Below are positions 9,433 to 18,837 of a DNA stretch of 64,000 bases, one piece after another. The notes under the pieces are model-generated. The model worked only from the letters and a program-made list of their open reading frames with translations, searched no databases and was not told the DNA's origin. The stretch comes from JAFEDN01 sp963844565 (lineage in GTDB: Bacteria; Pseudomonadota; Gammaproteobacteria; Coxiellales; Coxiellaceae): positions 469,295-533,294 of the forward strand of contig CAWJON010000001.1 of NCBI GenBank assembly GCA_963844565.1, in the 5' to 3' direction. The stretch's first letter is position 1. Each line of letters begins with the position of its first letter. Both the position numbers and the translations under genes were made by a program.

Positions 9433-9461
9433 TATATAGGGACAGCTTCTAAAAATTCAAG
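9433..9461 (-). promoter_or_regulatory. Sigma32-type heat-shock promoter of groESL
   Basis: Read on the minus strand: -35 CTTGAA (9456-9461), a 14-nt spacer, then -10 CCCTATATA (9433-9441). This fits the enterobacterial RpoH consensus CTTGAA-N13-15-CCCCATnTA. It is about 70 bp upstream of groES. Inference from consensus only. Confidence 0.8.
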
Positions 9462-9582
9462 GGGGTAGGGACCGTAACATAGAAAAAGATCTTTTTCGTA
9501 TTGGAAATTATTGATATAGAATAGTAAAATTATTGCAACTTAATTTAAGTTGAAAGATTTCCAGTATGATGAGGTCAATAAA

Positions 9583-12259
9583 ATGTCAAATTCTTTTGAT
9601 TCAAAAAGCGAATTATCGGTTAACGGACAAAAATATACCTATTTTAGTTTGCCGGCCGCTGCAAAACAGTTAGGAAACATAGATCGTTTACCCTTTTCTT
9701 TAAAAATAGTGTTAGAGAACCTGCTACGCCATGAAGATGGAAAAAAAGTAACCAAGCGGGATGTCGAAGCCATGGTAGAGTGGCTAAAAGAAAGACAATC
9801 TACGCATGAAATCGCTTTTCACCCCACCCGAGTATTGATGCAAGATTTCACCGGCGTACCGGCGGTGGTGGATTTGGCGGCGATGCGCGCTGCTATGGCG
9901 AAAATGGGGGGGGATCCGAAAAAAATTAATCCGCTATGCCCAGTTGATTTGGTGATTGATCATTCCGTACAAGTCGACGAATTCGGCAACGCTAAGGCTT
10001 TCAAGGACAATGTGGAATTTGAAATTGAACGCAACCACGAGCGCTACCAATTTTTAAAATGGGGGCAACAAGCCCTTAGCAATTTTCGCTTGGTTCCCCC
10101 AGGCACCGGAATTTGCCATCAAGTTAATTTGGAATACTTGGGCAGAGGGATTTGGTCAAGCGAACAAAACGGTCAAAAAATGGCTTATCCTGATACTTTG
10201 GTCGGTACCGATAGTCATACCACCATGATTAATGGCTTGGGTATTTTAGGTTGGGGAGTGGGTGGTATTGAAGCTGAAGCGGCTATGTTGGGCCAGCCCA
10301 TTTCTATGTTGATCCCAGAGGTTGTGGGGTTCAGACTTGAAGGAAAATTACGCGATGGCATTACCGCCACTGACTTAGTCCTAACGATAACCCAAATGTT
10401 ACGCAAAAAGGGGCGTCGTTGGTAAATTTGTTGAATTTTTTGGGCCAGGTTTGCATGAACTAACAGTTGCTGACCGAGCCACCATCGGTAATATGGCTCC
10501 TGAATATGGTGCGACTTGTGGATTGTTTCCCATTGATGATGAAACCATCAAATATTTAGAATTAACCAACCGAGACTCTGAGGTCATCGCCTTAGTGAAA
10601 GCCTATAGTCAAGCTCAGGGTTTGTGGCATGACGCAAACTCGCCTGAACCATTCTATAGCGACATTTTGCATTTGCATTTAGATACCGTTGAATCTTGCC
10701 TGGCAGGGCCTAAACGCCCGCAGGATCGCGTCAGTATTGCAGAAATACGCAGAGTGACTGAGGAGACCATTCAGCAAGTGGGCAAGCAGCAACAAATGGA
10801 AAAACGTTTCCCAACTGCTGAAGGCTATGATATGGGTCACGGTGATGTGGTAATTGCCGCCATCACCAGTTGCACTAACACATCTAATCCCAGTGTAATG
10901 TTGGGCGCCGGCTTGGTTGCGAAAAAAGCAATAGAAAAAGGGTTGAACATTAAACCGTGGGTGAAAGCTTCTTTAGCCCCCGGCTCAAAAGTGGTAACCG
11001 ATTATTTAACGAAAACTGGATTGACTCGTTATTTAAATCAATTGGGTTTTTACTTGGTTGGCTATGGCTGCACCACTTGCATCGGCAATTCAGGTCCTTT
11101 GCCAGAAACTGTAACCCAGGCGATTCAAGAAAATGATCTACTGGTGGGAGCGGTATTATCAGGAAATCGTAATTTTGAAGGCCGAATTCACCCGCTGACC
11201 AAAGCCAATTGGTTGGCTTCTCCGCCTTTGGTGGTTATTTATGCGTTGGCTGGCACCACGCGTATTGATTTACGTCATGAACCTTTGGGTAAAGATTTAA
11301 AAGGCAATCCGGTTTACTTAAAAGATTTGTGGCCGTCAAAGCAAGAGATTGAAGAAGCGATGCATGGCGTTACTCAAGGTATGTTTTCTAAAGAATACGC
11401 CGAAGTGTTTGCTGGCGACGAGCAATGGAGAGAAATTCCGATCCCTGAAAGTACTACTTATCAATGGCAATCCGATTCAACCTACGTCCAGCATCCTCCT
11501 TTTTTTAACGATATGACACCGGAACCACAACCTTTAGCAGAAATCACCGAAGCCAGAATATTGGCTTTGTTGGGTGACAGTGTGACTACCGATCACATTT
11601 CACCAGCCGGATCCATTAAAGTCGACAGCCCAGCAGGGCGTTATTTGCAAGAAAAAGGCGTGAAACCGAGAGATTTTAATTCTTACGGGGCTAGGCGCGG
11701 AAATCATGAAGTAATGATGCGAGGCACTTTTGCCAATATCCGAATCCGCAATGAAATGGTTCCTGGGGTTGAGGGTGGTGTTACTATGCATTATCCCGAT
11801 AATAAAGTGTTATCTATTTATGATGCTGCTATGGAGTACAAAAAAGACCACGTCCCGTTAGTGATTGTTGCGGGTAAAGAATATGGCACAGGTTCTTCAC
11901 GTGACTGGGCGGCAAAAGGTCCATTGTTATTAGGCGTTAAAGCAGTTATTGCTGAAAGTTTTGAACGTATTCATCGTTCCAATTTGATTGGGATGGGCGT
12001 ATTACCACTTGAATTTAAAGAAGGGATTAATCGCCAAACTTTGGGAATGCAGGGAAAAGAAAAGATTTCCATCGAAAACATCACCAAAAACCTGAAACCG
12101 GGAGCAGAATGTGTGATGAAAATTTTGCGAGAGAATGGCAAAACGGAGTCTGTCCCTCTGCGAATTCGTATAGATACGCAAGATGAAGTCGCTTATTTTC
12201 AAAATGGTGGAATTCTACAATATATGCTACGTCAAATGTTGAAAAGAGAAGGCGCATGA
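9583..12259 (+). pseudogene. acnA: Aconitate hydratase A, interrupted by a single-base frameshift
   Basis: The TCA-cycle enzyme that isomerises citrate and isocitrate, encoded here in two frames. Frame 1 runs 9583-10425 (start ATG with GAGG 8 nt upstream). It reads normally to LTITQMLRKKG and then stops. Frame 2 continues the protein without loss (VVGKFVEFFGPG onward) to 12259. Removing one G from the A5G4 run at 10405-10413 restores one frame of about 890 residues, the usual AcnA length. The [4Fe-4S] cysteines are intact in ITSCTNTSNP and GYGCTTCIGN, as is the swivel domain. The uniform conservation on both sides implies a very recent mutation or a sequencing/assembly error rather than an old pseudogene. 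The shift needed is +1, not the -1 usual at A-rich slippery sites. Confidence 0.9.
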
Positions 12260-12969
12260 CAGAAATTATGTTAATCCTTTATCACTATCCGTTTTCCACC
12301 CATTCACATAAGGTGCGGTTTTGTTTAGAAGAAATGGCATTGCCTTGGAAAAGTCATATTGTCGATCTAAAAAAACAAGAAAATCTATCTGAAGAATTTT
12401 TAAAAATTAATCCGAATGGTATGGTTCCTGCTTTAATTCATGTGGATAAAATAATTTGTGAAAGTAATGTTATTTTAGAATATTTGAATGAAGTTTTTTT
12501 TGACAATAAACTCATGCCAAAAGAAAGCATTCTGAAATCCGTTGTTCGAGAAGGTTTTGTAAACGAGCAAAATTTAACGGCTCATATAAGGTCATTAACT
12601 TTCGATTGGTTTTTGCGAACCAATCGTCCTCCTCAGGAAATGCTGCAAAGTTTAGCCACTATTAATGAAAGTCATCCATTGCCGGCGCAAACAGCATTCT
12701 ATAAGAATTTACTACAAGGCATCAATTCTGAAGAACTTGATTTGGCTAAGAAAGTAATCCTTGCTCGATTAGGTCAGATTGATAAATTTCTTGAAAAAAA
12801 CCAGACAGAATATTTGGTAAGCGATGAATTCTCTTTGGCAGATATCGCCTGGGCGCCGCTAATTCGTCGATTGGAGCTGCTTAATATCGAAATTAAACAT
12901 TTCAAATTCTTAACAGAGTGGTGGGAAAGAGTCAAAAAAAGAGCTGCCTTTATCAAAGCCTCAATGTAG
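12256..12969 (+). CDS. Glutathione S-transferase family protein
   Basis: 237 residues. The N-terminal thioredoxin-like domain (about 5-82) has the GST pattern YHYPFSTHSHKVRFCLEE, NPNGMVPALIH and ESNVILEYLNE, and the C-terminal helical domain includes FSLADIAWAPLIRRLE. The ATG overlaps the acnA stop codon (ATGA), so translation may be coupled to acnA. An ATG four codons later is an alternative start. Exact substrate unknown; such proteins conjugate glutathione or act as stress-related reductases. Confidence 0.8.
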   Translation: MTEIMLILYHYPFSTHSHKVRFCLEEMALPWKSHIVDLKKQENLSEEFLKINPNGMVPALIHVDKIICESNVILEYLNEVFFDNKLMPKESILKSVVREGFVNEQNLTAHIRSLTFDWFLRTNRPPQEMLQSLATINESHPLPAQTAFYKNLLQGINSEELDLAKKVILARLGQIDKFLEKNQTEYLVSDEFSLADIAWAPLIRRLELLNIEIKHFKFLTEWWERVKKRAAFIKASM

Positions 12970-12982
12970 ATTTTTTCTTGCC

Positions 12983-13117
12983 TTATTTTTCCTGTGCAGA
13001 TTTACTATGCGATGCTTTAAGCTCAAGTTTTTTTTCATGGCTAATAATCAAAATACCACCTAACAATACAAAAATTCCTGCAATAGCTATTGGCACAAAT
13101 GATAAAATTGTATTCAT
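12983..13117 (-). CDS. 44-residue single-pass membrane protein
   Basis: Small gene with a good GGAG site 7 nt upstream of its ATG at 13117. The ATG overlaps the stop of the preceding gene in an ATGA arrangement. The product is a hydrophobic N-terminal helix (MNTILSFVPIAIAGIFVLLG onward, about residues 5-27) followed by a charged tail (HEKKLELKASHSKSAQEK). The clear Shine-Dalgarno, the coupling and the membrane helix make it a convincing gene despite its size. Function unknown; probably works with the 72-residue membrane protein upstream. Confidence 0.65.
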   Translation of the reverse strand: MNTILSFVPIAIAGIFVLLGGILIISHEKKLELKASHSKSAQEK

Positions 13118-13332
13118 TGTTTTTCTCCACGCTTTCTGATGCCAAAGTAGAGGGCTATACTACCAATCACTGTAATAGAGATTGATGCCCATAACATACT
13201 AACAGGGTCAATACCTACATAATGGTAAACAAATACGCCTACCACGCCTGCCGTGATAAAGTTGACCCCGATCTTTCTCAATTCCTCCTTTAAGGCTGGG
13301 AAACTAATATGTCTTTCAATTCGTTCTAGCAT
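13114..13332 (-). CDS. 72-residue two-helix membrane protein
   Basis: Start ATG at 13332 with AGGGA 6 nt upstream. An amphipathic N-terminus (LERIERHISFPALKEELRKIG) precedes two hydrophobic segments (about 26-42 and 46-64) and a basic end (RKRGEKQ). No family recognised. It overlaps the downstream 44-residue gene by 4 bp. Both are convergent with the GST gene. Confidence 0.65.
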   Translation of the reverse strand: MLERIERHISFPALKEELRKIGVNFITAGVVGVFVYHYVGIDPVSMLWASISITVIGSIALYFGIRKRGEKQ

Positions 13333-13430
13333 CAAAGTTCCCTGTATTAATTATATATGAAGACGCCACTAAAAACTATATTAACATAATATATTTGATT
13401 AAAAAATGAATTTCAAGGATATATAGTGTA

Positions 13431-13476
13431 TCAACTATTTGTGAGTGCGATCAATCCGCTATCGCACAATAGTTGA
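13431..13476 (-). terminator. Hairpin downstream of the YgjP-like gene
   Basis: Outer stem TCAACTATT/AATAGTTGA (9 bp), a 5-nt bulge, inner stem GTGCGAT/ATCGCAC (7 bp) and a 9-nt loop. It starts 5 bp after the stop codon of the minus-strand gene. No strong T-run, so its terminator role is tentative. Confidence 0.5.
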
Positions 13477-13481
13477 ACTCT

Positions 13482-14216
13482 TTATTGAGTTAACCAGCAG
13501 GGAACTAAATTTTCCATTCTGGAAGAGGCACGCCGATGAAGTTGCCAGTTTTCATCATATTTTTCCAATAACTTCCAAAATTTTGCAGAATGATTTAAAT
13601 GGATGGTATGGCAAAGTTCATGTAAAAGAATATGGCGGGTTAATTCGGGCTGGAGGAAGATTAAGCGGAAATTTAAATTAATATTTCCAGAAGCGGAGCA
13701 ACTGCCCCACCTTGTTTTTTGATCACGAATCGCAATTTTTTTATAATTAAATCCGTAGTTGTTTCCTAATGTTTTTAAGTAATCAGTCAAAAAAAATTGT
13801 GCTTTCTCTTGCAACCATCGTTTTAAAATAAATTGACAAAGTTCAATCTTCTCAATATCTCCATAAACAACTAATTCTTGGTGCGCTCTAGCTAATATTT
13901 TTGGAGTGTTATTAAGTGCGGGCAGATAATGAATCTGCCATTTTTCATTACAAGCGCGCAAATGCAGTTCATTGGGGAGTATGAGTTTACTCTGTTGTTG
14001 GGAAGTAAGTTGATGTATCAATTTTAAATTTTTTTCAATCCAAATTCGTTTGTTCTGAATAAAACTTAAAACTTCCTCCTCTCGACAACGGCGAGGCAAG
14101 ACAATTTCAAAACCTTTTTTCGGAGATATTCTCAAAGTAACTCGGCGTGAACGCGCACTGCGGCGAATAGAGTGCGGCGGTAACCAGGGAAGCGTTTGTA
14201 TGGCATCGATCAACAT
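13482..14216 (-). CDS. YgjP-type (M48-related) metallopeptidase domain protein
   Basis: 244 residues of the YgjP/DUF45 family. The zinc motif HExxH is present as HELCHTIHLNHSAKFW (about residues 204-219), preceded by the family signature KTRWGSCSASGNINLNFRL. The N-terminal half has the RRSARSRRVTLRI motif also typical of the family. No signal peptide, so probably cytosolic. Physiological substrate unknown; the SprT-like relatives act on DNA-protein crosslinks, but that should not be assumed here. Confidence 0.8.
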   Translation of the reverse strand: MLIDAIQTLPWLPPHSIRRSARSRRVTLRISPKKGFEIVLPRRCREEEVLSFIQNKRIWIEKNLKLIHQLTSQQQSKLILPNELHLRACNEKWQIHYLPALNNTPKILARAHQELVVYGDIEKIELCQFILKRWLQEKAQFFLTDYLKTLGNNYGFNYKKIAIRDQKTRWGSCSASGNINLNFRLIFLQPELTRHILLHELCHTIHLNHSAKFWKLLEKYDENWQLHRRASSRMENLVPCWLTQ

Positions 14217-14242
14217 AAATTACTCAAAAAATTTTTCTTATT

Positions 14243-14571
14243 TTAACACAAACTCCAGTTTTTAGTTTAATAGTGCGGTGTAGATTTCGTGATCTAAACC
14301 GACTCCGCCTTATTCCGCGACATCCGCCTGTGAGCTTTGCAACGGGTGTCAGTGGAGATGTTTTCGCGCGCAGTGCAGCCATTTTTGAACATGACCAGAG
14401 TGATAAAAGTTCACTCCATACAATGGCGCTACGAAGTATTACACCAGCTATAATGGCGTAACGAGCACGAAAATATCTCCACTGACGGGACCCGTTACGC
14501 CAATCCTGCGAGTAGGCGGATGTCGCGGAATAAGGCGGAGTGCGTTTAGTTTTCGAGGGGTTAACACAAAC
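14243..14571. repeat. Foldback (MITE-like) element with 28-bp perfect inverted repeats
   Basis: The gap between the YgjP and photolyase genes holds a long imperfect palindrome. Its outer arms at 14302-14329 and 14514-14541 are exact reverse complements over 28 bp. Further inside, both arms carry a related TCAGTGGAGAT-TTTTCG block. An 11-bp direct repeat (TTAACACAAAC) flanks the whole at 14243-14253 and 14561-14571, as a target-site duplication would. The open frames inside it (up to 118 codons) are by-products of the palindrome. No transposase, so a non-autonomous element is the likeliest reading. Confidence 0.7.
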
Positions 14572-14576
14572 ATAAA

Positions 14577-16013
14577 TCAATTAGTTATTGTTTTTTTAAA
14601 TTCATCAATAAAACGTTGGCGAGTATATTTTAAATCAACGATGGCTTGTGGATAATTTAATTTTTTCAATAATAAAGGGGCGCGATGCGTGGGGTCATGA
14701 ATTTGTAGGTTGTTTAATGAAGCCAGTTCAGGGCAATACTGGCGAATGAATGCGCCTTGTGGATCGAAACGTTCACTTTGCGTCACGGGATTGAAAACAC
14801 GGAAGTAAGGCACGGCGTCAACGCCGGTGGAGGCGCACCATTGCCAGCCGCCATTATTAGCGGCTAAATCACCGTCAATTAATTGATTCATGAAGTAACT
14901 TTCCCCTAAGCGCCAATCTAGAAATAAATTTTTCGCTAAGAACATAGCCGTGATCATGCGCAAACGATTGTGCATCCAACCCGTGCTGTTTAATTGCCGC
15001 ATTGCCGCATCAACTATAGGATAACCGGTTTTGCCGCGCTGCCAGGCTTCAAGTAAGGACTCGTCGTAATGCCAATTTAATTTCTCTGATCGCAATTGAT
15101 AAGGTTTGTTCATGGAAACTCTTGGCGCAGCGATAAGTATAGATTTATAAAAATCGCGCCAGATCAGTTCATTCATCCAGGTTATTATCCCAGTGTTACC
15201 CGTGGTCAATTTTTTATTGTTAGCTTGATAAGCAGCTAAAAAACATTCCCGGGGAGATAGCATTCCCGTAGCTAAATAAGGTGAAAGCAAGCTGGTGCCG
15301 GAAAGGGCAGGGAAATCTCTGGTCTTTTGGTAATTTGAAATTTTCTGGTCTATAAATTCATCTAACCGTTTTCTGGCCGAGGACTCGCCACTGGGCCACA
15401 AATTCTTATCGATGGTAGATTTGAAATTTCGTAGTCGCAGAGGAATTTCTGCAGGCGCAATAGCTAGGGGCGATTGCTTTTTGGGACTCGGTAATAATTT
15501 TAGAATTGGTTTTTTTTCAAAACAGCGATACCAAGCATTTTTATACGGAGTGAATACTTTAAAAAAACTGCCTTGAGCGGTTCTCACCGCTGCGGGATCA
15601 ATTATAACCGTGTCATCATAAGAATAAGCATGAATTTCGTGTGATTCAAGAAGTTTTTCAACGATTTGATCGCGGCGGCTTTCATTAATTTCGTACTGAC
15701 GATTAAAGAATAAAGCCGTGGCTTGATGTTGTTTCATCAAACGCAAAAAGTCATTAGCTAAATCCTGATTATTTTCTGATTTTAGAATAATCAAAGGAAT
15801 GTTATATTTTTTCAAATCTTCTTGCAGTGCGTTTAATCCGCGAAGTGTAAATTCAACTCGACAGGCGGCTGTTGCATGGTCATGCCAACCCTGAATATTC
15901 AGATGATAAACGCCGATGATTTGCGAACACTTTTGGGTCGCAAAATAAAGCGCGTGGTTGTCTAGCAGACGCAAATCCTCTCTGAACCAGACAATACCTA
16001 CGAGATGTTTCAT
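14577..16013 (-). CDS. phrB: Deoxyribodipyrimidine photolyase
   Basis: 478 residues from the ATG at 16013 (MKHLVGIVWFREDLRLLDNHAL), the canonical photolyase N-terminus; the frame extends 21 codons further but into the upstream gene's end. The N-terminal antenna-binding alpha/beta domain is followed by the FAD domain, with WMHNRLRMITAMFLAKN, WRLGESYFM and the NNGGWQWCASTGVDAVPYFRVFNP signature. It repairs UV-induced cyclobutane dimers using blue light. Third gene of a parC-PH-phr run on the minus strand. Weak ribosome-binding site, so it may depend on coupling. Confidence 0.95.
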   Translation of the reverse strand: MKHLVGIVWFREDLRLLDNHALYFATQKCSQIIGVYHLNIQGWHDHATAACRVEFTLRGLNALQEDLKKYNIPLIILKSENNQDLANDFLRLMKQHQATALFFNRQYEINESRRDQIVEKLLESHEIHAYSYDDTVIIDPAAVRTAQGSFFKVFTPYKNAWYRCFEKKPILKLLPSPKKQSPLAIAPAEIPLRLRNFKSTIDKNLWPSGESSARKRLDEFIDQKISNYQKTRDFPALSGTSLLSPYLATGMLSPRECFLAAYQANNKKLTTGNTGIITWMNELIWRDFYKSILIAAPRVSMNKPYQLRSEKLNWHYDESLLEAWQRGKTGYPIVDAAMRQLNSTGWMHNRLRMITAMFLAKNLFLDWRLGESYFMNQLIDGDLAANNGGWQWCASTGVDAVPYFRVFNPVTQSERFDPQGAFIRQYCPELASLNNLQIHDPTHRAPLLLKKLNYPQAIVDLKYTRQRFIDEFKKTITN

Positions 16014-16032
16014 TAGACCAAAGTTGCCATGG

Positions 16033-16539
16033 TTAATTAGAACGTCTTCCAGATAACTCAACCTGCTGTTGAGCAACTTTTCGAAATTTCAGTGGATTGG
16101 GAATATAAAAAAATGGATCTTCCGTGCCGCCGGTGCCAACAACTCGCAAGGTGCCATAACCAAAAATTCTGCCGGGAATGCTTTGGTTGACATTGATAGC
16201 CTCCACTTTATCCATAAAAAGTTCTAATGAATTGGTTCTAATCCAACCCGTTTTAATCATTATGCGTCTGTTGGTGATGCCGTATTCTGAGGTGTGATAG
16301 CTGATATAGGAATCAATGCCGGTAAAAATGGCGACAACAAAGCAAACTAAAGTCGCCAATTGTCCTAATGAAAAAGGCAGAAAAGGCATGCGTGTTGAAA
16401 AACGAGTCCCCCCGCCATGCGAAGCAAAAAATATAGCCAGTATAAACATAAACACTGGTAAGACAAAAATAATCCAATGCATTTTTGAAAAATAAATCAG
16501 CTTTTCAGTGGGTAATAAATTGTCTTTTATAAAACTCAT
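16033..16539 (-). CDS. Bacterial PH-domain (YdbS/DUF304-like) membrane protein
   Basis: 168 residues. Two hydrophobic segments (about 23-40 and 58-76) precede a bPH2 domain with the family hallmarks EYGITNRRIMIKTGWIRTNSLELFMDKVEAINVNQS and YGTLRVVGTGG. The PH domain should face the cytosol. Function of these proteins is generally unknown. Its ATG overlaps the parC stop (ATGA), so it is translated with parC, and photolyase follows 20 bp later. Confidence 0.8.
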   Translation of the reverse strand: MSFIKDNLLPTEKLIYFSKMHWIIFVLPVFMFILAIFFASHGGGTRFSTRMPFLPFSLGQLATLVCFVVAIFTGIDSYISYHTSEYGITNRRIMIKTGWIRTNSLELFMDKVEAINVNQSIPGRIFGYGTLRVVGTGGTEDPFFYIPNPLKFRKVAQQQVELSGRRSN

Positions 16540-18773
16540 AATGAAATTTTCTCAACTTGACGAAAACCGCGGGGTAATAAATTGCCACGCTGACCACGTT
16601 GACCGACAAAATTCGCCACATCCTTGGGGCTAATTTTTAATTCGCGTTTTCCCGAAATTAGCGTAATTGCTTGGTTTTTCGGAAATACGGCTAGTGCGGT
16701 GATAAATTCTTCACGTTTAATGGCGCGCTGACTGGGAATTTGAATAATTTTATTGCCTTTGCCGCGCACTAATTCCGGCAGATCGGCCACTGGAAATACT
16801 AAAAAACGCCCTTCATTGGTGATAACGCCAATCAACTCATTTTTTTTATCCGTAATTCGTTGTGGCTTTAGTACTTTGGCTTCACTAGGCAGTTTTAATA
16901 CGGCTTTGCCGGTTCGAGTTTTAGAAATTAAATCTTGGGTTTTGGTAATAAAACCATAGCCAAAGTCTGAAGCAAACACATATTCGTTTTCAGGCTCATC
17001 TAAAATTACTGCAATGAAAGTCGCGCCTTGAGCAGGTTGTAAGTACTTAGTTAAGGGGTCACCCTGGCCACGCGCTGAAGGTAAAGTATGTGCAGGGATG
17101 GAGTAACTTTTTCCTTCGCTGTCGATTAATACCGCTTGCATTTGGCTTTTTCCTGCCACTTGCATTAGAAAATCGTCGCCCGCTCGATAACTTAAGTTTT
17201 CACCCGCCACATCATGACCTTTGGCGGCGCGCACCCAACCTTGTTGAGAGATAACAACAGTAACGGGTTCTGCAGGAATAATTTCTTCTTCACGCAGCGC
17301 TTGAGCTGGAGCGCGACTCACAATTGGGGAGCGGCGCTCATCGCCATAGAGTTCCTTATCCGCTTGGATTTCTTTTTTAACCAGATTTTTTAATTTGGTA
17401 TCGGATTGAAGTATTTTTTGTAACTCTTCTTGTTCTTTAGCCAGTTCTTTTTGCTCAGCACGAATTTTCATTTCTTCTAATTTGGCTAAGTGGCGAAGTT
17501 TGGTTTCTAAGATGGCGTCGGCTTGAATTTCTGACAAAGCAAAATGTTTCATCAGCACGGGTTTGGGATGGTCTTCGCGGCGGATGATAGCGATCACTTC
17601 ATCTAAATTCAAATAAGCGATTAGCAAGCCATCTAAAATATGTAAGCGGTCAGTCACTTGATTTAAGCGGAACTCCAAGCGTCTATGCACCGTTTGCAAA
17701 CGAAATTTTAGCCATTCATGCAACAGGCTTAATAAATCTTTGACCTTTGGTCGCCCATCTAGCCCAATCATATTTAGATTGATACGATAATTTCGTTCAA
17801 GATCAGTGGTGGCGAATAAATGCCCCATCAGGGCATCAACATCCACACGATTTGATCGTGGAGTAATCACCAAACGTGTGGGAAACTCATGGTCAGATTC
17901 ATCTCTAAGGTCACTGACGTTAGGTAGTTTTTTAGCAAGCATCTGAGCCGCGATTTGTTCTAATATTTTTGCTCCAGAAACCTGATAAGGCAGAGCATTA
18001 ATAACGATATCGCCATCCTCAACTGTATAGATTGCGCGCATGCGGACACTGCCTTGTCCATTTGCATACACGGCCCGAATTTCTTCAGGAGGCGTAATTA
18101 TTTCAGCAGCTGTAGGATAATCAGGACCTTTAACGAAATTGAGTAAATCTGGTAACGAGGCTTTTGGATGATCTAACAAATGCATACAAGCATCTGCTAC
18201 CTCGCACAAATTATGGGGGGGGATATCGGTCGCCATTCCCACCGCAATGCCCATCGTGCCGTTTAACAAAACATTAGGCAGCCGATCTGGCAGCACCATC
18301 GGTTCCATTAAAGTGCCATCAAAATTAGGTCTCCAATCGACAGTACCTTGTTCTAATTCAGCGAGTAGTGTTTGCGCATAAGGCGTCATTCTTGCTTCGG
18401 TGTAACGCATCGCCGCGAAGGATTTTGGATCATCGGGGGATCCCCAATTGCCTTGGCCATCAACTAACGGATAGCGATAATTAAAATCTTGCGCCATCAG
18501 CACCATGGCTTCATAACAGGCGGCATCTCCGTGAGGATGGTATTTACCTAACACGTCACCAATTGTACGCGTAGACTTCTTGTACTTAGCTCCCGCTCTA
18601 AGCCCTAACTCAGACATGGCATAAATAATCCGTCTTTGCACGGGCTTGAGACCGTCGCCAATGTTAGGTAAAGCCCTATCTAAAATGACGTACATGGAAT
18701 AATTTAGATAAGCCTTTTCAGTAAATTCACTGAGAGGTTGTTGTTCTAATTGCGATTGATCTGTATTTGCCAT
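16536..18773 (-). CDS. parC: DNA topoisomerase IV subunit A
   Basis: 745 residues, usual ParC length. The breakage-reunion domain has the QRDR (GKYHPHGDAACYEAMVLMAQ) and the catalytic Tyr124 in AAMRYTEARMTP. The coiled coil is about 380-480, and a six-bladed C-terminal domain follows. ParC with ParE decatenates sister chromosomes. At the E. coli Ser80 position this protein has Ala84, while the Glu84 equivalent (Glu88) is kept. Ser at this site helps quinolones bind, so this residue is worth noting. Divergent from coq7. Confidence 0.95.
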   Translation of the reverse strand: MANTDQSQLEQQPLSEFTEKAYLNYSMYVILDRALPNIGDGLKPVQRRIIYAMSELGLRAGAKYKKSTRTIGDVLGKYHPHGDAACYEAMVLMAQDFNYRYPLVDGQGNWGSPDDPKSFAAMRYTEARMTPYAQTLLAELEQGTVDWRPNFDGTLMEPMVLPDRLPNVLLNGTMGIAVGMATDIPPHNLCEVADACMHLLDHPKASLPDLLNFVKGPDYPTAAEIITPPEEIRAVYANGQGSVRMRAIYTVEDGDIVINALPYQVSGAKILEQIAAQMLAKKLPNVSDLRDESDHEFPTRLVITPRSNRVDVDALMGHLFATTDLERNYRINLNMIGLDGRPKVKDLLSLLHEWLKFRLQTVHRRLEFRLNQVTDRLHILDGLLIAYLNLDEVIAIIRREDHPKPVLMKHFALSEIQADAILETKLRHLAKLEEMKIRAEQKELAKEQEELQKILQSDTKLKNLVKKEIQADKELYGDERRSPIVSRAPAQALREEEIIPAEPVTVVISQQGWVRAAKGHDVAGENLSYRAGDDFLMQVAGKSQMQAVLIDSEGKSYSIPAHTLPSARGQGDPLTKYLQPAQGATFIAVILDEPENEYVFASDFGYGFITKTQDLISKTRTGKAVLKLPSEAKVLKPQRITDKKNELIGVITNEGRFLVFPVADLPELVRGKGNKIIQIPSQRAIKREEFITALAVFPKNQAITLISGKRELKISPKDVANFVGQRGQRGNLLPRGFRQVEKISL

Positions 18774-18837
18774 AATAATTAAGTTCTTAAAAAAGTTGAA
18801 AGCTGCGCTCTATAGAATTTTATGCTAACTTAACAGC

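Noticed and set aside
10405..10413. Programmed ribosomal frameshift in acnA
   Set aside because: The restoring shift is +1, while A-rich slippery sequences favour -1, and AcnA is not known to use recoding; an error or recent mutation is simpler.
14224..14580. Open frame of 118 codons inside the foldback element
   Set aside because: It is created by the palindrome, has no ribosome-binding site or family resemblance, and composition follows the repeat.
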